A DNA stretch of 64,000 nt from Sthenelais limicola. Taxonomy: Eukaryota > Annelida > Polychaeta > Phyllodocida > Sigalionidae. The notes under the pieces were generated by a model. That model saw only the letters and a program-made list of their open reading frames with translations, ran no database searches and was not told the DNA's origin. Shown piece by piece: positions 53,390 to 63,895 of the stretch (position 1 is the first letter of the stretch; every line of letters begins with the position of its first letter). A program made the position numbers and the translations under genes. The DNA lies in assembly GCA_942159475.1 (NCBI GenBank), contig OW804098.1, forward strand, positions 116,595,225-116,659,224. The letters are read 5' to 3'.

Positions 53390-54160
53390 TAAAGCGGTCG
53401 TTAAGTGTTGTTTGTCGCGATTTGGCACGCGTCACTATGGCGACGTCGCGGTCATTGGCGACACGCAGACACGTGTACCTTAACCCTGTCGCCGCGGGAG
53501 AACATTGTGGTTGCTCGTATAATGCTGGGCATTTATTAGGTAGCCATGAGAAGCAAGGAGGGAGAGGGAGAGACAGAGGGGAGAGGGGGTCCATTGATGG
53601 CAATATTATAACAGACAGCATTGTTCTGTGCCATCTAACACCATGGGAAACCCTCCTAGCTACATTTTATAGCTATTTGTGCCAGATTTATTATGCTCTG
53701 GCCTTCTTTTGATTTGTCTTATTTTTTGGAAATTCCGATCCAATAACATTAATGTTGACAGTGCCTGAAGCTTGATTGTGAACTAAGGAAGCCTAATATG
53801 TTATCAATTCTTTCTCTTATCACCGATGCCCATGGGCTTGGCTCTGTGCGTAATCTCTTCATCAATAGATGCCCATAATGGACACGTGTATAAAGTTTAA
53901 GCTCACAGAGCAAAGTTATGAACAAAATGGGAGAGGAACGGGGACACAGGGAGGGGAGGGAGAGACACAGATTTGCTGCTTAGATCTCAGGAAACAGTGA
54001 TCCATACTAACATCTTATAAATATTTTTAATTCCCTTCCTCCGTGTGGCATAGAGAAATATGTTATATTCTGTTTCTCCCCATGGCTCAGTGCAGGAAAT
54101 GATTTTTTCTCCTTATAAATAGTTAACATTAATCACAATCAAATCATTTAAAACATTGGT
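53390..54160. other. CpG-rich continuation, then unique AT-rich text
   Basis: CGATTTGGCACGCGTCACTA and GCGACGTCGCGGTCATTGGC at 53418-53458 continue the CpG-rich block. No gene is recognised. Confidence 0.45.
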
Positions 54161-54345
54161 CTGGGTATGATCATAAACTGCCTCCCTGTCAGCTCTCCCG
54201 CCCTTGATATAACCATATTAAATGTGTTGATAAGGGCGTAAAGCAACGAACCTCACTCACTCACTCCCTCTTATCTCTCCCACCCTTGATATAACCATAT
54301 TAAATGTGTTGATAAGGGCATAAAGTAACCAACCTCACTCACTCA
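54161..54345 (+). mobile_element. SINE-like family H, tandemly duplicated
   Basis: CTGGGTATGATCATAAACTG starts it. ACCATATTAAATGTGTTGAT then AAGGGC occurs at 54212 and 54293, 81 bases apart, each followed by CCTCACTCACTCA. Confidence 0.75.
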
Positions 54346-54526
54346 TTTAAAACAGAAATGAGATAATCGCTGGTCTGCTGGAGAACAAGACTTGAAGGTC
54401 AATCGTCTCTCCATGGTTACTCCCGCGCCTTTCCCTCTTTTTGTGCGGCTGGCGTCCATTGGTGAGCCTTCTTCTCCTGCCCTCCTCCTGTTGCACTTCC
54501 TCAGCTAGCACGAACCATCCTCCCTA

Positions 54527-54610
54527 GGCAGGCCCTATATTCCGCAATGAGTTACTCCATACTAGTACGTAGAAACTGGTTGCGGAGTATAGAGCCTGCC
54601 TAGGGAGGAT
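54527..54610. mobile_element. Family I foldback, 84 bp, with 9-base target duplication
   Basis: ATCCTCCCTAGGCAGG and CCTGCCTAGGGAGGAT are inverted ends, with inner arms ATATTCCGCAA/TTGCGGAGTAT. GCACGAACC occurs on each side (54518-54526 and 54612-54620). Nine bases fits a Mutator-like transposase, by general knowledge of duplication lengths. Confidence 0.88.
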
Positions 54611-54642
54611 GGCACGAACCCGCTTCCCTTGGCACTTGTGTC

Positions 54643-54864
54643 ACAGCCCCTCAGATCAGAATGGTATGTCAGTGATTGGACGCCTACTGCGCTAATGAGT
54701 TTCCTGGCCCTGGAGTATAGGTGTCCTAATGGGATTCTAGTAGCATTTTGCGGTTGGGAGCGCGAGGCTTTTCCTCAGTTTGGAAGGACTCTCTCAACAC
54801 TGAGCCAAGACTGGAGAGGCTTTCCCTCAGTTTGGAGGGACTCTCTGAACACTGAGCCTAGACT
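54643..54864 (-). mobile_element. Family E element with duplicated right end
   Basis: CTCAGATCAGAATGGTATGT starts it. GGACTCTCTCAACACTGAGC at 54786 is followed by a second GGACTCTCTGAACACTGAGC at 54837. Confidence 0.85.
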
Positions 54865-55655
54865 ACTGAATACTAAATACTACCTGAAATATGCCTTTTG
54901 ATATTGATTTAATCATTTTTATTCGGTGTTACATATCCTAATTATTCAGCCAGCTGAAAAAATCTGTTCATTATACATGTACTGAAATGATAGATTCACT
55001 CTCTTTTTTTCTCTCTCGAAAATTTTTAGTTTAAGAATGACCCGAGTTTAATTCCCTTTTAAGTTCTACTACTGCCGGGATACAATAGTCGTGCAAATCT
55101 TTCTCCGTGGTTTACAGAGTATAATAGTTACTGTCACATTGTTGTTGTAATAGTTTTATTTCCAGAATTTTTATATTATACATCATTTCTAGAAAAAGGA
55201 CAATCATGTTATAACTTTACAAAGATACAATATAATTTCCGTCTGCGGATTTACATTCACAGTTCTTCCGGGGCGTCCGTAATTCACTGTCTGGTTTGAC
55301 TAAATATTATATTTTATGATTTGCGTTTCTCTTCAGTAAAAATGTCAGAGCTATTACTATTACACAACTTTATATACTAAAATTAATCTCTATTAAAGAG
55401 AACTCGAACAAGTAATATACATTCCCTAATATTAGGGTTATCCCACTGAACCGTACAATACAGTACAAAGTTCGTACAAATATTACATTTTTCTACACAT
55501 CTTTTCTTCAATTTGAGTATTTATACATGGACTTACAAGCCATCATTAGTTTTCCTATCAATTCTGTAAATTTGATGATATTTCATATATCATTTACATA
55601 TTTTCCATTTTTACAGTTGTACATTGAAAATGCCTATTTTACAGTTGTACATTGA
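54865..55655. other. AT-rich unique stretch
   Basis: No recognised gene or family. A TACAGTTGTACATTGAAAAT duplication occurs at 55612 and 55640. Confidence 0.45.
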
Positions 55656-56140
55656 AAATGTACAACTGGCAACTCTACACTTTTACTGAATTAAAATATT
55701 AAGCTGAAAAATGATAAGTACTAGGTATATTTCAATATAGTTGATATTGCGTTGATTAAAAGAATATGTTAGGTCATGTTGAACCATGTTTTTGTCTTAA
55801 ATGTTTTACATATATATTTGAGAGTATTGGTGAAGGAGAATTGTACATTTGTTGAAGAATTGAGCCTTATATCATGGATGAGGGAAGATTGTTATTTGGA
55901 AATATTTGAGACATTGAAGTTACTCACAACTAGACTCCTTTCACCATCTCCACCCTCAGTTTGCAGGGACTCTCTGAACTCTGAGCCTAGACATATATAT
56001 TTGAGAGGATTGGTGAAGGGGAATTGTACATTTGTCGAAGAATTGAGCCTTTATATCATGGATGAGGGAAGATTGTTATTTGGAAATATTTGAGACATTC
56101 ACAAACCGACTAAGACTCTTTTCACCATCTCCACCCCACC
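55656..56140 (+). repeat. Family B remnant and 183-bp tandem duplication
   Basis: GAAAATGTACAACTGGCAAC begins a decayed B. Its end is part of a unit (TATATATTTGAGAGNATTGG, TATCATGGATGAGGGAAGAT, TTTGGAAATATTTGAGACAT) present at 55809 and again at 55992. A family E end fragment (55953-55990) lies between the units. Confidence 0.85.
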
Positions 56141-56647
56141 CTGTATAGTCTTGCATGTCAGCGGGGTTTCCTCCTTTCTTTCCTTCCTCCTTTCTTTCCT
56201 CAGTTTCTTTCTTTCATTCTTTCTTTCCCTGCTCTGACAATGGGAGAGAGAGAATAGAGCGGGGGCAAACATTAGTATAGAGCAACAATGGCTGAATGGT
56301 TGTGGTTGTCTTATAAGGAAGTCAGGCTAGCTGTGCTTAGAGGAAGTCGGTTACTTCTCCCTCCCTCCGGCTCTGTGTTTATCTCTCTACGCTCTTCTGC
56401 ACTACTTCCTCCCTCCCTTATTTGCTCCTTTGTTTTTTTTGCTTTGATTCTTTTAACTAACGTTCCTTTCCGTGTTCCTGTTGTCTGGATTCTTCTTTTC
56501 TTCCGTTCCGTTTGTTACCATGGTAAATGTCTCTGATTGGGTTTTCCTGTTGGAATAGGCAGTATAGACAAATACACGAATCGGATAATAATATACACAG
56601 TTTTGGGAAATCCCCAGCCCCAACCCCTCCCCCCAGGATTAGATGCC
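56141..56647. other. TTCC-rich text and unique stretch
   Basis: TTTCTTTCCTTCCTCCTTTC lies at 56175-56194. The 82-aa frame at 56288-56536 has an ATG and hydrophobic segments but no family that I recognise, and I leave it uncalled. Confidence 0.4.
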
Positions 56648-56859
56648 CAGTCTAGGCTCAAAGACGAGAGTCCCTTCAATCAGAGGGAAAGCCTCTCGCC
56701 TCAAACCGCAAAGTTATATTTATGATTCCTTTAAGACCGCAAAATATCACAATAATTCATTAGAACGCCTAGTCCTAGGCCAGGACATCGATTAGCGAAG
56801 TAGGCGTCCAATCACTGACATACCATTCTTATCTGATCTGAGGGTTTGGACCTGGACTG
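56648..56859 (+). mobile_element. Family E element, complete, about 212 bp
   Basis: CAGTCTAGGCTCAAAGACGA to TTTGGACCTGGACTG, with the complete interior. Confidence 0.92.
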
Positions 56860-56869
56860 GGCTGTCCTA

Positions 56870-56950
56870 ATCTTAACCATCATTGCAATCCCCTTGATCT
56901 TTTCAATTCTTTTCCGACTTATGACTCATTTTTCTGTTACCAAATGACAT
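56870..56950 (+). mobile_element. Family A right-end fragment
   Basis: CAATCCCCTTGATCTTTTCA then TTCCGACTTATGACTCATTT. Only the last 80 bases are present. Confidence 0.6.
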
Positions 56951-57042
56951 TTTGTAATAAATTGACCTACATACGCGTGTACAATCGGTGCACAAGTTAA
57001 TTTCCTATAAAATATCTCCCAGGAATCATTCCCCTCCCTTTT

Positions 57043-57277
57043 GGGTCAGATTTTCAGAAAATGTACAATTGGCAGCTCTACATATTTAGTAATTTCTGCT
57101 AAATTAGGCTGAAAAATGGTCAATAATAGGTATATCTGAGTATATTTGGTATCGAATTGATTTAAAGTATCAGTTCTGTTATGTTAAACTGCATTTTGAA
57201 GCTCACTTATGTCTTAAATGTGCGTTATTTGAGAGGATTGGTGAAGGCGAGTTGTACATTTTCTGAAAATCTGACCC
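57043..57277 (+). mobile_element. Family B element, about 235 bp
   Basis: GGGTCAGATTTTCAGAAAAT to CTGAAAATCTGACCC. The interior is close to the copy at 10595 (GATTTAAAGTATCNGTTCTG), a distinct B subgroup. Confidence 0.9.
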
Positions 57278-58437
57278 TTGTATGAATCACCGTGAAAAAT
57301 CCGTCACGTGATAGCGCCTCCTGCGTTTAGAAGGAAGTGACTGCCATTTTTAATGGAAACTAGGGTAGTAACCGAACACCTCCGCTCCCATTAAAAAGAG
57401 CTTCTGAATGCAACCAGTGCAACTACCGTCCTTCTTGAAATCTGTGAGTGAAAGAAAGGTGTGGGAAATGTGTTTTTCTCTCCAGGGGAATTTTATGTAG
57501 GGCATAGTTGACTTGATGGGGATTGACGCTATAATAACTCCCTCCTTCAATTTATTCTGTTTGTTATTTATTAAGAGAGAGAGAAACCTGAACTCATGTT
57601 CTAAGGTTTTGAATTCATTAAGACATCATCAGGCCGATTTGACGTTTGATTTTAAGAGCAGTTATATATATTCCTTCTTTTAAAAAAAAAAAATCGCCTT
57701 AGATTTGCCCGAAAATATTCTTATAAATAAAGATTCTGCGTTTCTCTAAAAGAAACATCTCTTTTATCGTTGAGCCACATTAGGAGATATGCTCATCTTT
57801 TGGGCCAACAAAGGAAAAACCTTTATTTCAAACAATTCAGGACGAGGTGGAGGAGGTTCCATTGTATGTATATAGCTCTATAAGATCAGTAATGCCATAT
57901 ATTTGATTGATTGATTGACTGACAAATAATTTTATCTTAAGATTTAACTATATGAGGTTACATCGATATAATGTGAACTGGGATCGATATAATATTTTAC
58001 CATTGTTGGCGGTATTAAAGACAATTATTGGCCTTAAACTGAAATAATAACAACAAAAAATGGGAGGAATTGGGTGAGATGAAATGGAGCATAGTAGTGA
58101 TGTAACAATATTAAGTAAACCGCAATTATTGTCACCGCAATTATGGTACATTTCCTGGGCTTTTCTCTCTAGTATTAGGTATAATCATGGGTCTATTAGC
58201 TAATTAATAAATGACGCTATAGATAATTATAATTTAGAGAGATAATTTAGACTTAAAATGTCATTAGACATCTTGGCATGGGACGCCTATTTGGGAGGCT
58301 ACATCTAAATGACATAAATGACGCTATAGCCAATATAATTTAGAGAGATAATTTAGACTTAAAAGTGACTAAGGAACCACTGATTTAAATATGAATTCAC
58401 ATGTTCTAGGCAGAAATCACACAACCTCACCTACACA
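57278..58437. other. Unique stretch with a direct duplication
   Basis: AATGACGCTATAG and TTTAGAGAGATAATTTAGAC lie at 58209-58256 and again at 58317-58359, about 107 apart. A (TTGA)n tract is at 57903-57922. No gene is seen. Confidence 0.45.
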
Positions 58438-58632
58438 CTCTAGGTCCAAACTCTCAGATCAGATAAGAATGGTATGTATTCGCTAATCGGTTTCCTTGCC
58501 TAAGACTCGGGGTATTAATGGGAATATAATGACATTTTGTGGTCTTAATGGAATTATAATAGCACTTTGCGGTTCGAGGCGAGAGGCTTTCCCTTCGTTT
58601 GAAGGGACTCTCTCAACTTTGGGCCTAGACTG
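58438..58632 (-). mobile_element. Family E element, about 195 bp
   Basis: CTAGGTCCAAACTCTCAGAT to TTGGGCCTAGACTG followed by TA. The ATTGGACGCCTACT block is deleted. Confidence 0.88.
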
Positions 58633-59097
58633 TACACCAAACTTTCCCAGGCCCCTATACTCTCTCTCTCGCTGTTCTCGCCAAATCTCGTCTGCTCATT
58701 TGTCACGTGCCGCCCAAACGAGATGAGCGCGTGACAGTGCCCCCGTGTGTACATTTCCTTCATAATGGGTGATAATGGGGGCGGAAAGGTTGTCTAAATC
58801 AGAGCGTTATGGCCGCTGCCCCGGTGGTGAGGGGATTGTGTCAGTATTGTTTCCTAACGATGTGAATAAATCAAGGCCTAATTCATTAGCCATCTTAAGT
58901 GCTATTGTGGTCGCGCTAATAGGGATCATCCGGGACACTGCAAAGTGGTCCGGATGATCACACTCTTGGAAATAAAGGGTTTGAGAGGATTTCCTGATCG
59001 TTGTATCTGTCAGAGATTAAAGTCTTCAGTATTTCTACTGAAATCAGTAATTTTGAAAACTAATACAAATTGTTGAATTTCCCCCTATTACATAATT
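58633..59097. other. Repeat-free island with hairpin and homeobox-like words
   Basis: CCTAATTCATTAGCCATCTT at 58877-58896 contains two TAAT cores. GATCATCCGG (58924-58933) faces CCGGATGATC (58950-58959). GATGAGCGCGTGACAG and similar words precede. No gene is recognised. It is a candidate conserved non-coding segment. Confidence 0.4.
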
Positions 59098-59146
59098 ATA
59101 ATGGCATTTTCCGGTTTGGAGCGAGAGGCTTTGAAGGGACTCTCAA
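59098..59146 (-). mobile_element. Family E right-end fragment
   Basis: GGTTTGGAGCGAGAGGCTTT then GAAGGGACTCTC; the rest is missing. A family F element follows directly. Confidence 0.7.
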
Positions 59147-59509
59147 ATAAGGGATTTGTATGTGCCACTGGCTGCGCATGTCTATTGCAGTGCATCCTGG
59201 TATGGATACTGTTGAAATCTGACATACAGATATTCAGCAACATCTTTATTGAAAATTGCGAAAAAAACTGTCACCAAAATCGTAGTTTATGTAAATGATC
59301 TAAGAAAAAGCAAATGCATGATGGGAAAGATGTGGAGTCATGTGTTATGGAAACAAGTAGGCCTATAACTCATGGTTATTGACATTGGAGCAGAGATACA
59401 TTTCCCATGCTATACAAGACATGTTTTCTATAGATTTTACACTGTACCATTAGTCCCATAATTCCGTGCAAATCAAGATTCAAAATGGTGGCTTTGCAAA
59501 TCCCCTATT
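59147..59509 (-). mobile_element. Family F element, complete, about 363 bp
   Basis: AATAAGGGATTTGTATGTG at the left and TTTGCAAATCCCCTATT at the right. The interior CATGATGGGAAAGATG and CAAGATTCAAAATGGTGGC is the complement of 14059-14409. Confidence 0.9.
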
Positions 59510-59561
59510 GGATCCTAGAGTGTATCATTAGTTTTTCTGATAATCCTAAGCCTGTTCTAAA

Positions 59562-59772
59562 CAGTCTAGGCCCAAAGTTGAGAGAGTCCCTTCAAACGAA
59601 GGGAAAGCCTCTCGCCTCAAACCGCAAATTCCATTAAGACCGCCAAATGCGGGCCAAATGTCATTATTTCCCCATCAAAACACGGAGTTCTAGACCAGGG
59701 AACTGATAAGCAAAGTACTTAAGTAGGCTGACGTACCATTCTTATCTGATCTGAGGGTTTGGACCTACAGTG
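59562..59772 (+). mobile_element. Family E element, complete, about 211 bp
   Basis: CAGTCTAGGCCCAAAGTTGA to GGGTTTGGACCTACAGTG followed by TA. Confidence 0.9.
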
Positions 59773-60059
59773 TAAATAAAATCTGAATGAGAATTGGCCT
59801 GGACTGACTCGTGGAACCACTTGTCCTGACGGTGTAGAAAGACCACCTCAGCGATGGCTGGGACTGTTCCATATTTTTTGCTGTGTCATGTGCCTGGGCG
59901 ATATTTGCAGACGGTTCCATAGTGATCTATCAATGTTTGAGGGCAGTCATTAGATGGCTTGTATGGGTCTGTGGTCCTTACTGACGTGTTCCCAGGATCA
60001 TGTCTTTATCCACCTCAAGTATGAGGTCTCATGAGAATATAGGTGAAAACCCAAATTGT
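59773..60059. other. Unique stretch
   Basis: No gene or family is recognised. Confidence 0.4.
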
Positions 60060-60270
60060 CATGTGTTGTTTTTTTTGTTATAAAAGTTGCAAAATTGATA
60101 TTTATCAATGTATTTTATTCACAAGATCTCTTTCTTGGAATGTTCTGATTTTTGGAGGGTGTAGCACTTGAAGTCATATGAATACATGTCCCAAATTTCA
60201 AGACATTGTGTTAAATATATCCTTGCGTTTCGAAGGTCATCCTATGGAGTATATTTAGCTACTTTACAAA
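60060..60270 (+). mobile_element. Family A fragment
   Basis: TTGATATTTATCAATGTATT, CAAGATCTCTTTCTTGGAAT and CTATGGAGTATATTTAGCTA match the variant A interior. Both ends are missing. Confidence 0.7.
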
Positions 60271-60849
60271 GGGTTGAATTGTGTGCTTATATATTATATA
60301 ACGTTCAGGGATAATTCCACAATATCTTTCAAAGAGGTTCCCACGTGGTATAAACACGGAAAATCATTTTTAAACATAAATCTAGACAATAACAGTCACC
60401 TTATCTATAGACTGTACCTTAATATAGAGCTAGGATTTGATATACCCCTCTAAAGCCGTAAACGAATAAATACATGAATAAATAATAAATCCACAAGTGC
60501 ACAGCATATACAAGTTTCCCAAGGCGATGATTGGGCCCTCGCGTGCCTCCACGGAAGCAATAGTAACCCGATACATCCCCATGTTGGGCGTTAGCGCTGG
60601 GCTTAAACACACACGGGCGCTAATTGCCTCTAATTGCCTTTTACATATGTCAGCTTTGTTCTGCTGCATCGATCGTGTAAATATTAATGGGCGCAAGTAG
60701 TTCAAGGGCGCATTTGGCTTTACATGTGTGTTTTGTACTACATGGAGGTTGGTGTGTTAGGGTGTATGGGTGATGAGCGATTGGGGAATATACCCATGGG
60801 ATTAGGTGTGGATGGATTATGTATGCAAGTAGGTGTTTATGTTAATTGC
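60271..60849. other. Repeat-free island, motif-rich at 60500-60720
   Basis: TAATTGCC occurs twice, ten bases apart (60621 and 60631). CATATG (60644), CAGCTTTGTTCT (60651), ATCGAT (60668) and TAAATATTAATG (60678) follow. No gene is recognised, and frames on both strands have no domain. The cluster is typical of developmental enhancers, by inference. Confidence 0.45.
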
Positions 60850-60905
60850 GCGAATTGTCAGAAAATGTACAATTGGCAGCTCTACACACTTTAGTCAAGT
60901 TGGTT
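60850..60905 (+). mobile_element. Family B left-end fragment
   Basis: TGTCAGAAAATGTACAATTG then GCAGCTCTACACACTTTAG, followed by a GA tract. Confidence 0.65.
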
Positions 60906-60909
60906 AACT

Positions 60910-61525
60910 CGAGAGAATGAGAGAGCATGACAGAAATGAGGGTGTAACAGTAAGGAGAGATTGGGAGAAGAATTAAAGGAGAGAGTGAAAGGGTAATGGA
61001 GAGAAGAGAGTGAGAAGGAAAGGAGAGAAACTGAGGGGGAAGGAGAGAGAAACCGAGGGAGAAAGAAGAGAGAAGAAAGAGAGAGAAACTGAGGGGGAAG
61101 GAGAGAGAAAGTGAGGGAGAAAGAAGAGAGAAGAAACTGAGGGGGAAGGAGGGAGAAAGAAGAGAGAAGAAAGAGAGAAACTGAGGGGGAAGGAGAGAGA
61201 AACCGAGGGAGAAAGAAGAGAGTTGAAAGAGAGGGAAACTTAGGGGGAAGGAGAGAGAAAGTGAGGGGGAAGGGGAGAGAGAAGACAAGGAGGGAAAGTG
61301 AGGGGAGGGGAGATAAAGAAAGGAAAGCAGAGAAAGTGAGGGGGAAGGGGAGAGAGAAAGTGAGGGGGAGGGGACAAAGAAAGGAGATATAGCACGAGGG
61401 GTAAGTAAAGAATGAGGGAGAAAGGAGAGAACACGGGAGGGTAGGAGAGAACGTGAGGGGAAAGGGAGATTGAGAAAGGAAAGAGAAAACAAGGGAGAGT
61501 GAGGGGGAAGGAGAGAAAGAGAAGC
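60910..61525. repeat. GA-rich tract with GAAACTGAGGGGGAAGG units
   Basis: About 600 bases of purine-rich repeats, partly organised as units of about 60 bases around AAACTGAGGGGGAAGGAG. Ser/Leu-rich frames on the minus strand are artefacts. Confidence 0.95.
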
Positions 61526-61837
61526 AGTAACTGGTTGTAAGACCAACGAGAGAGCAAATACCTTCGTTGGTAAGAGACAGGGCTATCAAATGTTAGCTAC
61601 AGGCCTATCAAATGTTGGCTACAAATTGTTGTGCACACACAACTCTCACTCATAAATACTGCGCCACCTGGATCAGGTACCTAAACTAACATACGGGTAC
61701 CTAACACAGGGCAATGTCAAGTTTGACCAGTCATTCTGCGGGGGTTTCAGTTTCACGCACACGGGCGCTTACAAGCGTCTCATACTCCATTATGTAGCAA
61801 TTTGTTAGACGTCTTTTGTAAGGAGTTTACTTGGTAA
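61526..61837. other. Unique stretch with CTCF-like word
   Basis: ACTGCGCCACCTGGATCAGG at 61659-61678 reads on the minus strand with an AGGTGGCGCAGT core, a good CTCF-type match. A CAAATGTTNGCTACA duplication lies at 61587 and 61610. Confidence 0.4.
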
Positions 61838-62127
61838 AATAGGGGATTTGCATAGCCGCCATTTTGAATCTTGATTCGCAGGGAATTATGGGACTTAAGG
61901 TACGGTATAAAATCTATAGAAAACATGCCATGTTTAGCATGGGCTATTTATTAATGCTCTTATATCAATATCCATGTGTTATACGTGTTCCCATAAAACA
62001 CAAGCCTCCTTCTTTCCCACCATGCATTTGGTTTTCATAGATCATTTCTAGAAGCTATGATATTGGGGGGAACATTGTTGCAATTTTAAAAAAATAAAAA
62101 TGCTGCCAAATATTTGTATGTCAGATA
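61838..62127 (+). mobile_element. Family F, 5' four-fifths
   Basis: AATAGGGGATTTGCATAGCC to TTTGTATGTCAGATATGT. The end is replaced by family A sequence. Confidence 0.88.
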
Positions 62128-62465
62128 TGTATACCAATTCGTCATGAGTCAAAACAAATCTTGGGATACCATCATTTTTGAAAAGATGAAATTAAGTGGA
62201 TTCCAACGATGTTACCATTTAGCAAATAGAAAAAATATTTCCATATTTTACGTTTGAAAAGGTTTTGCAATATATGTTATAGTACTCCATAGGATGACCT
62301 TAGAAACGCAAGGATATATTTAATACACTGCCTTGAAATTCGACACATGTTATCATACAACGTGAGGCACTAGGTAACCCCAAAATGAAAACATTCCTAC
62401 AAAGAGATCCAGTGAATAAAACACATTGAATAATCTGACTTTTGCGACTTATGACTAATTTCCCC
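62128..62465 (+). mobile_element. Family A, left end decayed
   Basis: AATTCGTCATGAGTCAAAAC then TTGAAAAGATGAAATTAAG, ending TTTTGCGACTTATGACTAAT. Confidence 0.78.
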
Positions 62466-62867
62466 GCCATTGGCATACATCAGAAATTGTTCATTTATAC
62501 CAATGGCAAAACATTGTTGGTTCTTTCAGTTAGGCGTTGGACACATGTGCCACAGATATTGAACTATATCGCTACAGTGTAAATACTCAGTCATATTTAC
62601 CCCTGCTTCTGTGTGTGCTATATTAATATTGTACTTCACACTGGGCATATTGATAGCTTGTGTCAACACATGCCAGTGTTAAATACCCACAAATGCCAGT
62701 GTTAAATACCTAAATTGGCTCAGTTCTCAAGGTTAATAATTATGTGGAAAATAGGAAAATAACTCCAAAATCCCAAGACTGATATTTTAGATTGTATTGG
62801 ATAAGAAAAAAATGAAATATGTCAGTAGGCTGAGTGGACTAAGGAACCTGGTAAAATAACACACAGC
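62466..62867. other. AT-rich unique stretch
   Basis: A short duplication (TGCCAGTGTTAAATACC at 62670 and 62695) is present. No gene is seen. Confidence 0.45.
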
Positions 62868-63115
62868 TCTCCCTCTCTCTTCTCCCGCTCCTTCCCCCAT
62901 TCCTCTCTCCCTCTCTCTCTGTCTTCTCCCACTTTCTCCTCTCCTCTCTTACCTCTCTCCTTCTCTCTCCCCTCTCCTCTCTTACCTCTCTCCCCTCTCC
63001 TCTCCTCTCTTTCCTTCTCTCTTCCCCCTCTCCTCCTCTCTCCCCCCTTCCCTTCCCTCTCCCCCTTCCTCTCTCTCTCTTCTCCCTCTTCCCCCTCTCT
63101 CCCTCTCTCGATCCT
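62868..63115. repeat. CT-rich tract
   Basis: TCTCCTCTCCTCTCTTACCT duplicated, and CTCTCCC runs. Confidence 0.95.
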
Positions 63116-63329
63116 CCATCGTATCATTCCGTGATAGACTCCATCAAAACTGGCAGCGGGAGAAATAAAGATAAATGATGGTGGTACCTGAAACCTGAGT
63201 CAGGTGACTAGAGAGGTGATCTATCCCATGATCCCTCAGTACCTCATCCCTGCGCCATTGTTTACCTTGGCGACGGCCCTTCTCTCTACAAGGTCAAGGT
63301 CAGAGAGAGGGCAAGGTGTGGGTACGTCG
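63116..63329. other. Unique stretch
   Basis: No recognised gene or family. Confidence 0.4.
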
Positions 63330-63895
63330 GGGCCCGTTGTATAACAAAAATCCTTACTTCATGTTGTCCTTCTTTAGCTACCTTTCCTACCTAAACAACT
63401 GGTAAGGAACACTTAGAACCCATTACGGAAGGAATTTGGTATACAGGCAATGCTAATTTTCCTATAAGCAAGGAGAAATAGCTTAGCAAGGAATATTTTA
63501 AGTAAGGATTTGATATGGCCCCCCAAAAAAATAGGTGTGTTTCCGATTTATCTGGCTGCAAACTAGGTTGGGGGGGATGGTAACTTTTTTATTTTGTTAT
63601 TTTTTTTTGTTTGGAAACCTCCTCCCAGGAACTGAAAAAAATGTCTTTTTCATAACAATAGTTGTTTTGAACATGGGAAATGTGCCTTATGACAGTTCCT
63701 GGTTAGGAAAACCCGTTTTCCTACTTTTATAAGCTTTTTTTGTCAAAAAAAAAGAAAAAAAGTAAGATATGATGGGGAAAAAATCAGGTATGGTAAAAAA
63801 ATGTTTAGGTAGGGTAAGGTTTTTCTAGGTAGGGGGGGGGGGGGGGGGTAAATCGGAAACACACCTATTTTTTTTTGGCCTATGCAACAGGTCCC
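63330..63895. mobile_element. Family D element carrying a nested family C
   Basis: Left arm GGGCCCGTTGTATAACAAAA with ATCCTTACTT; right arm AAGTAAGGATTTGATAT, the C element, then GCAACAGGTCCC. Without C the element is about 200 bases. It resembles PIF/Harbinger-type MITEs in its end sequence. Confidence 0.85.
63517..63880 (+). mobile_element. Family C element nested in family D, 364 bp
   Basis: GGCCCCCCAAAAAAATAGGT to CACACCTATTTTTTTTTGGC. TAT lies at 63514-63516 and 63881-63883. The surrounding D arm continues across it, which defines both ends and a 3-base duplication. Confidence 0.95.

Noticed and set aside
55776..56093. 105-aa frame with an internal protein repeat
   Set aside because: It is produced by the 183-base DNA duplication and a family B remnant.
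60842..61589. Two overlapping frames above 230 aa on the minus strand
   Set aside because: Purine-rich tandem repeat; the same composition is open in several frames.
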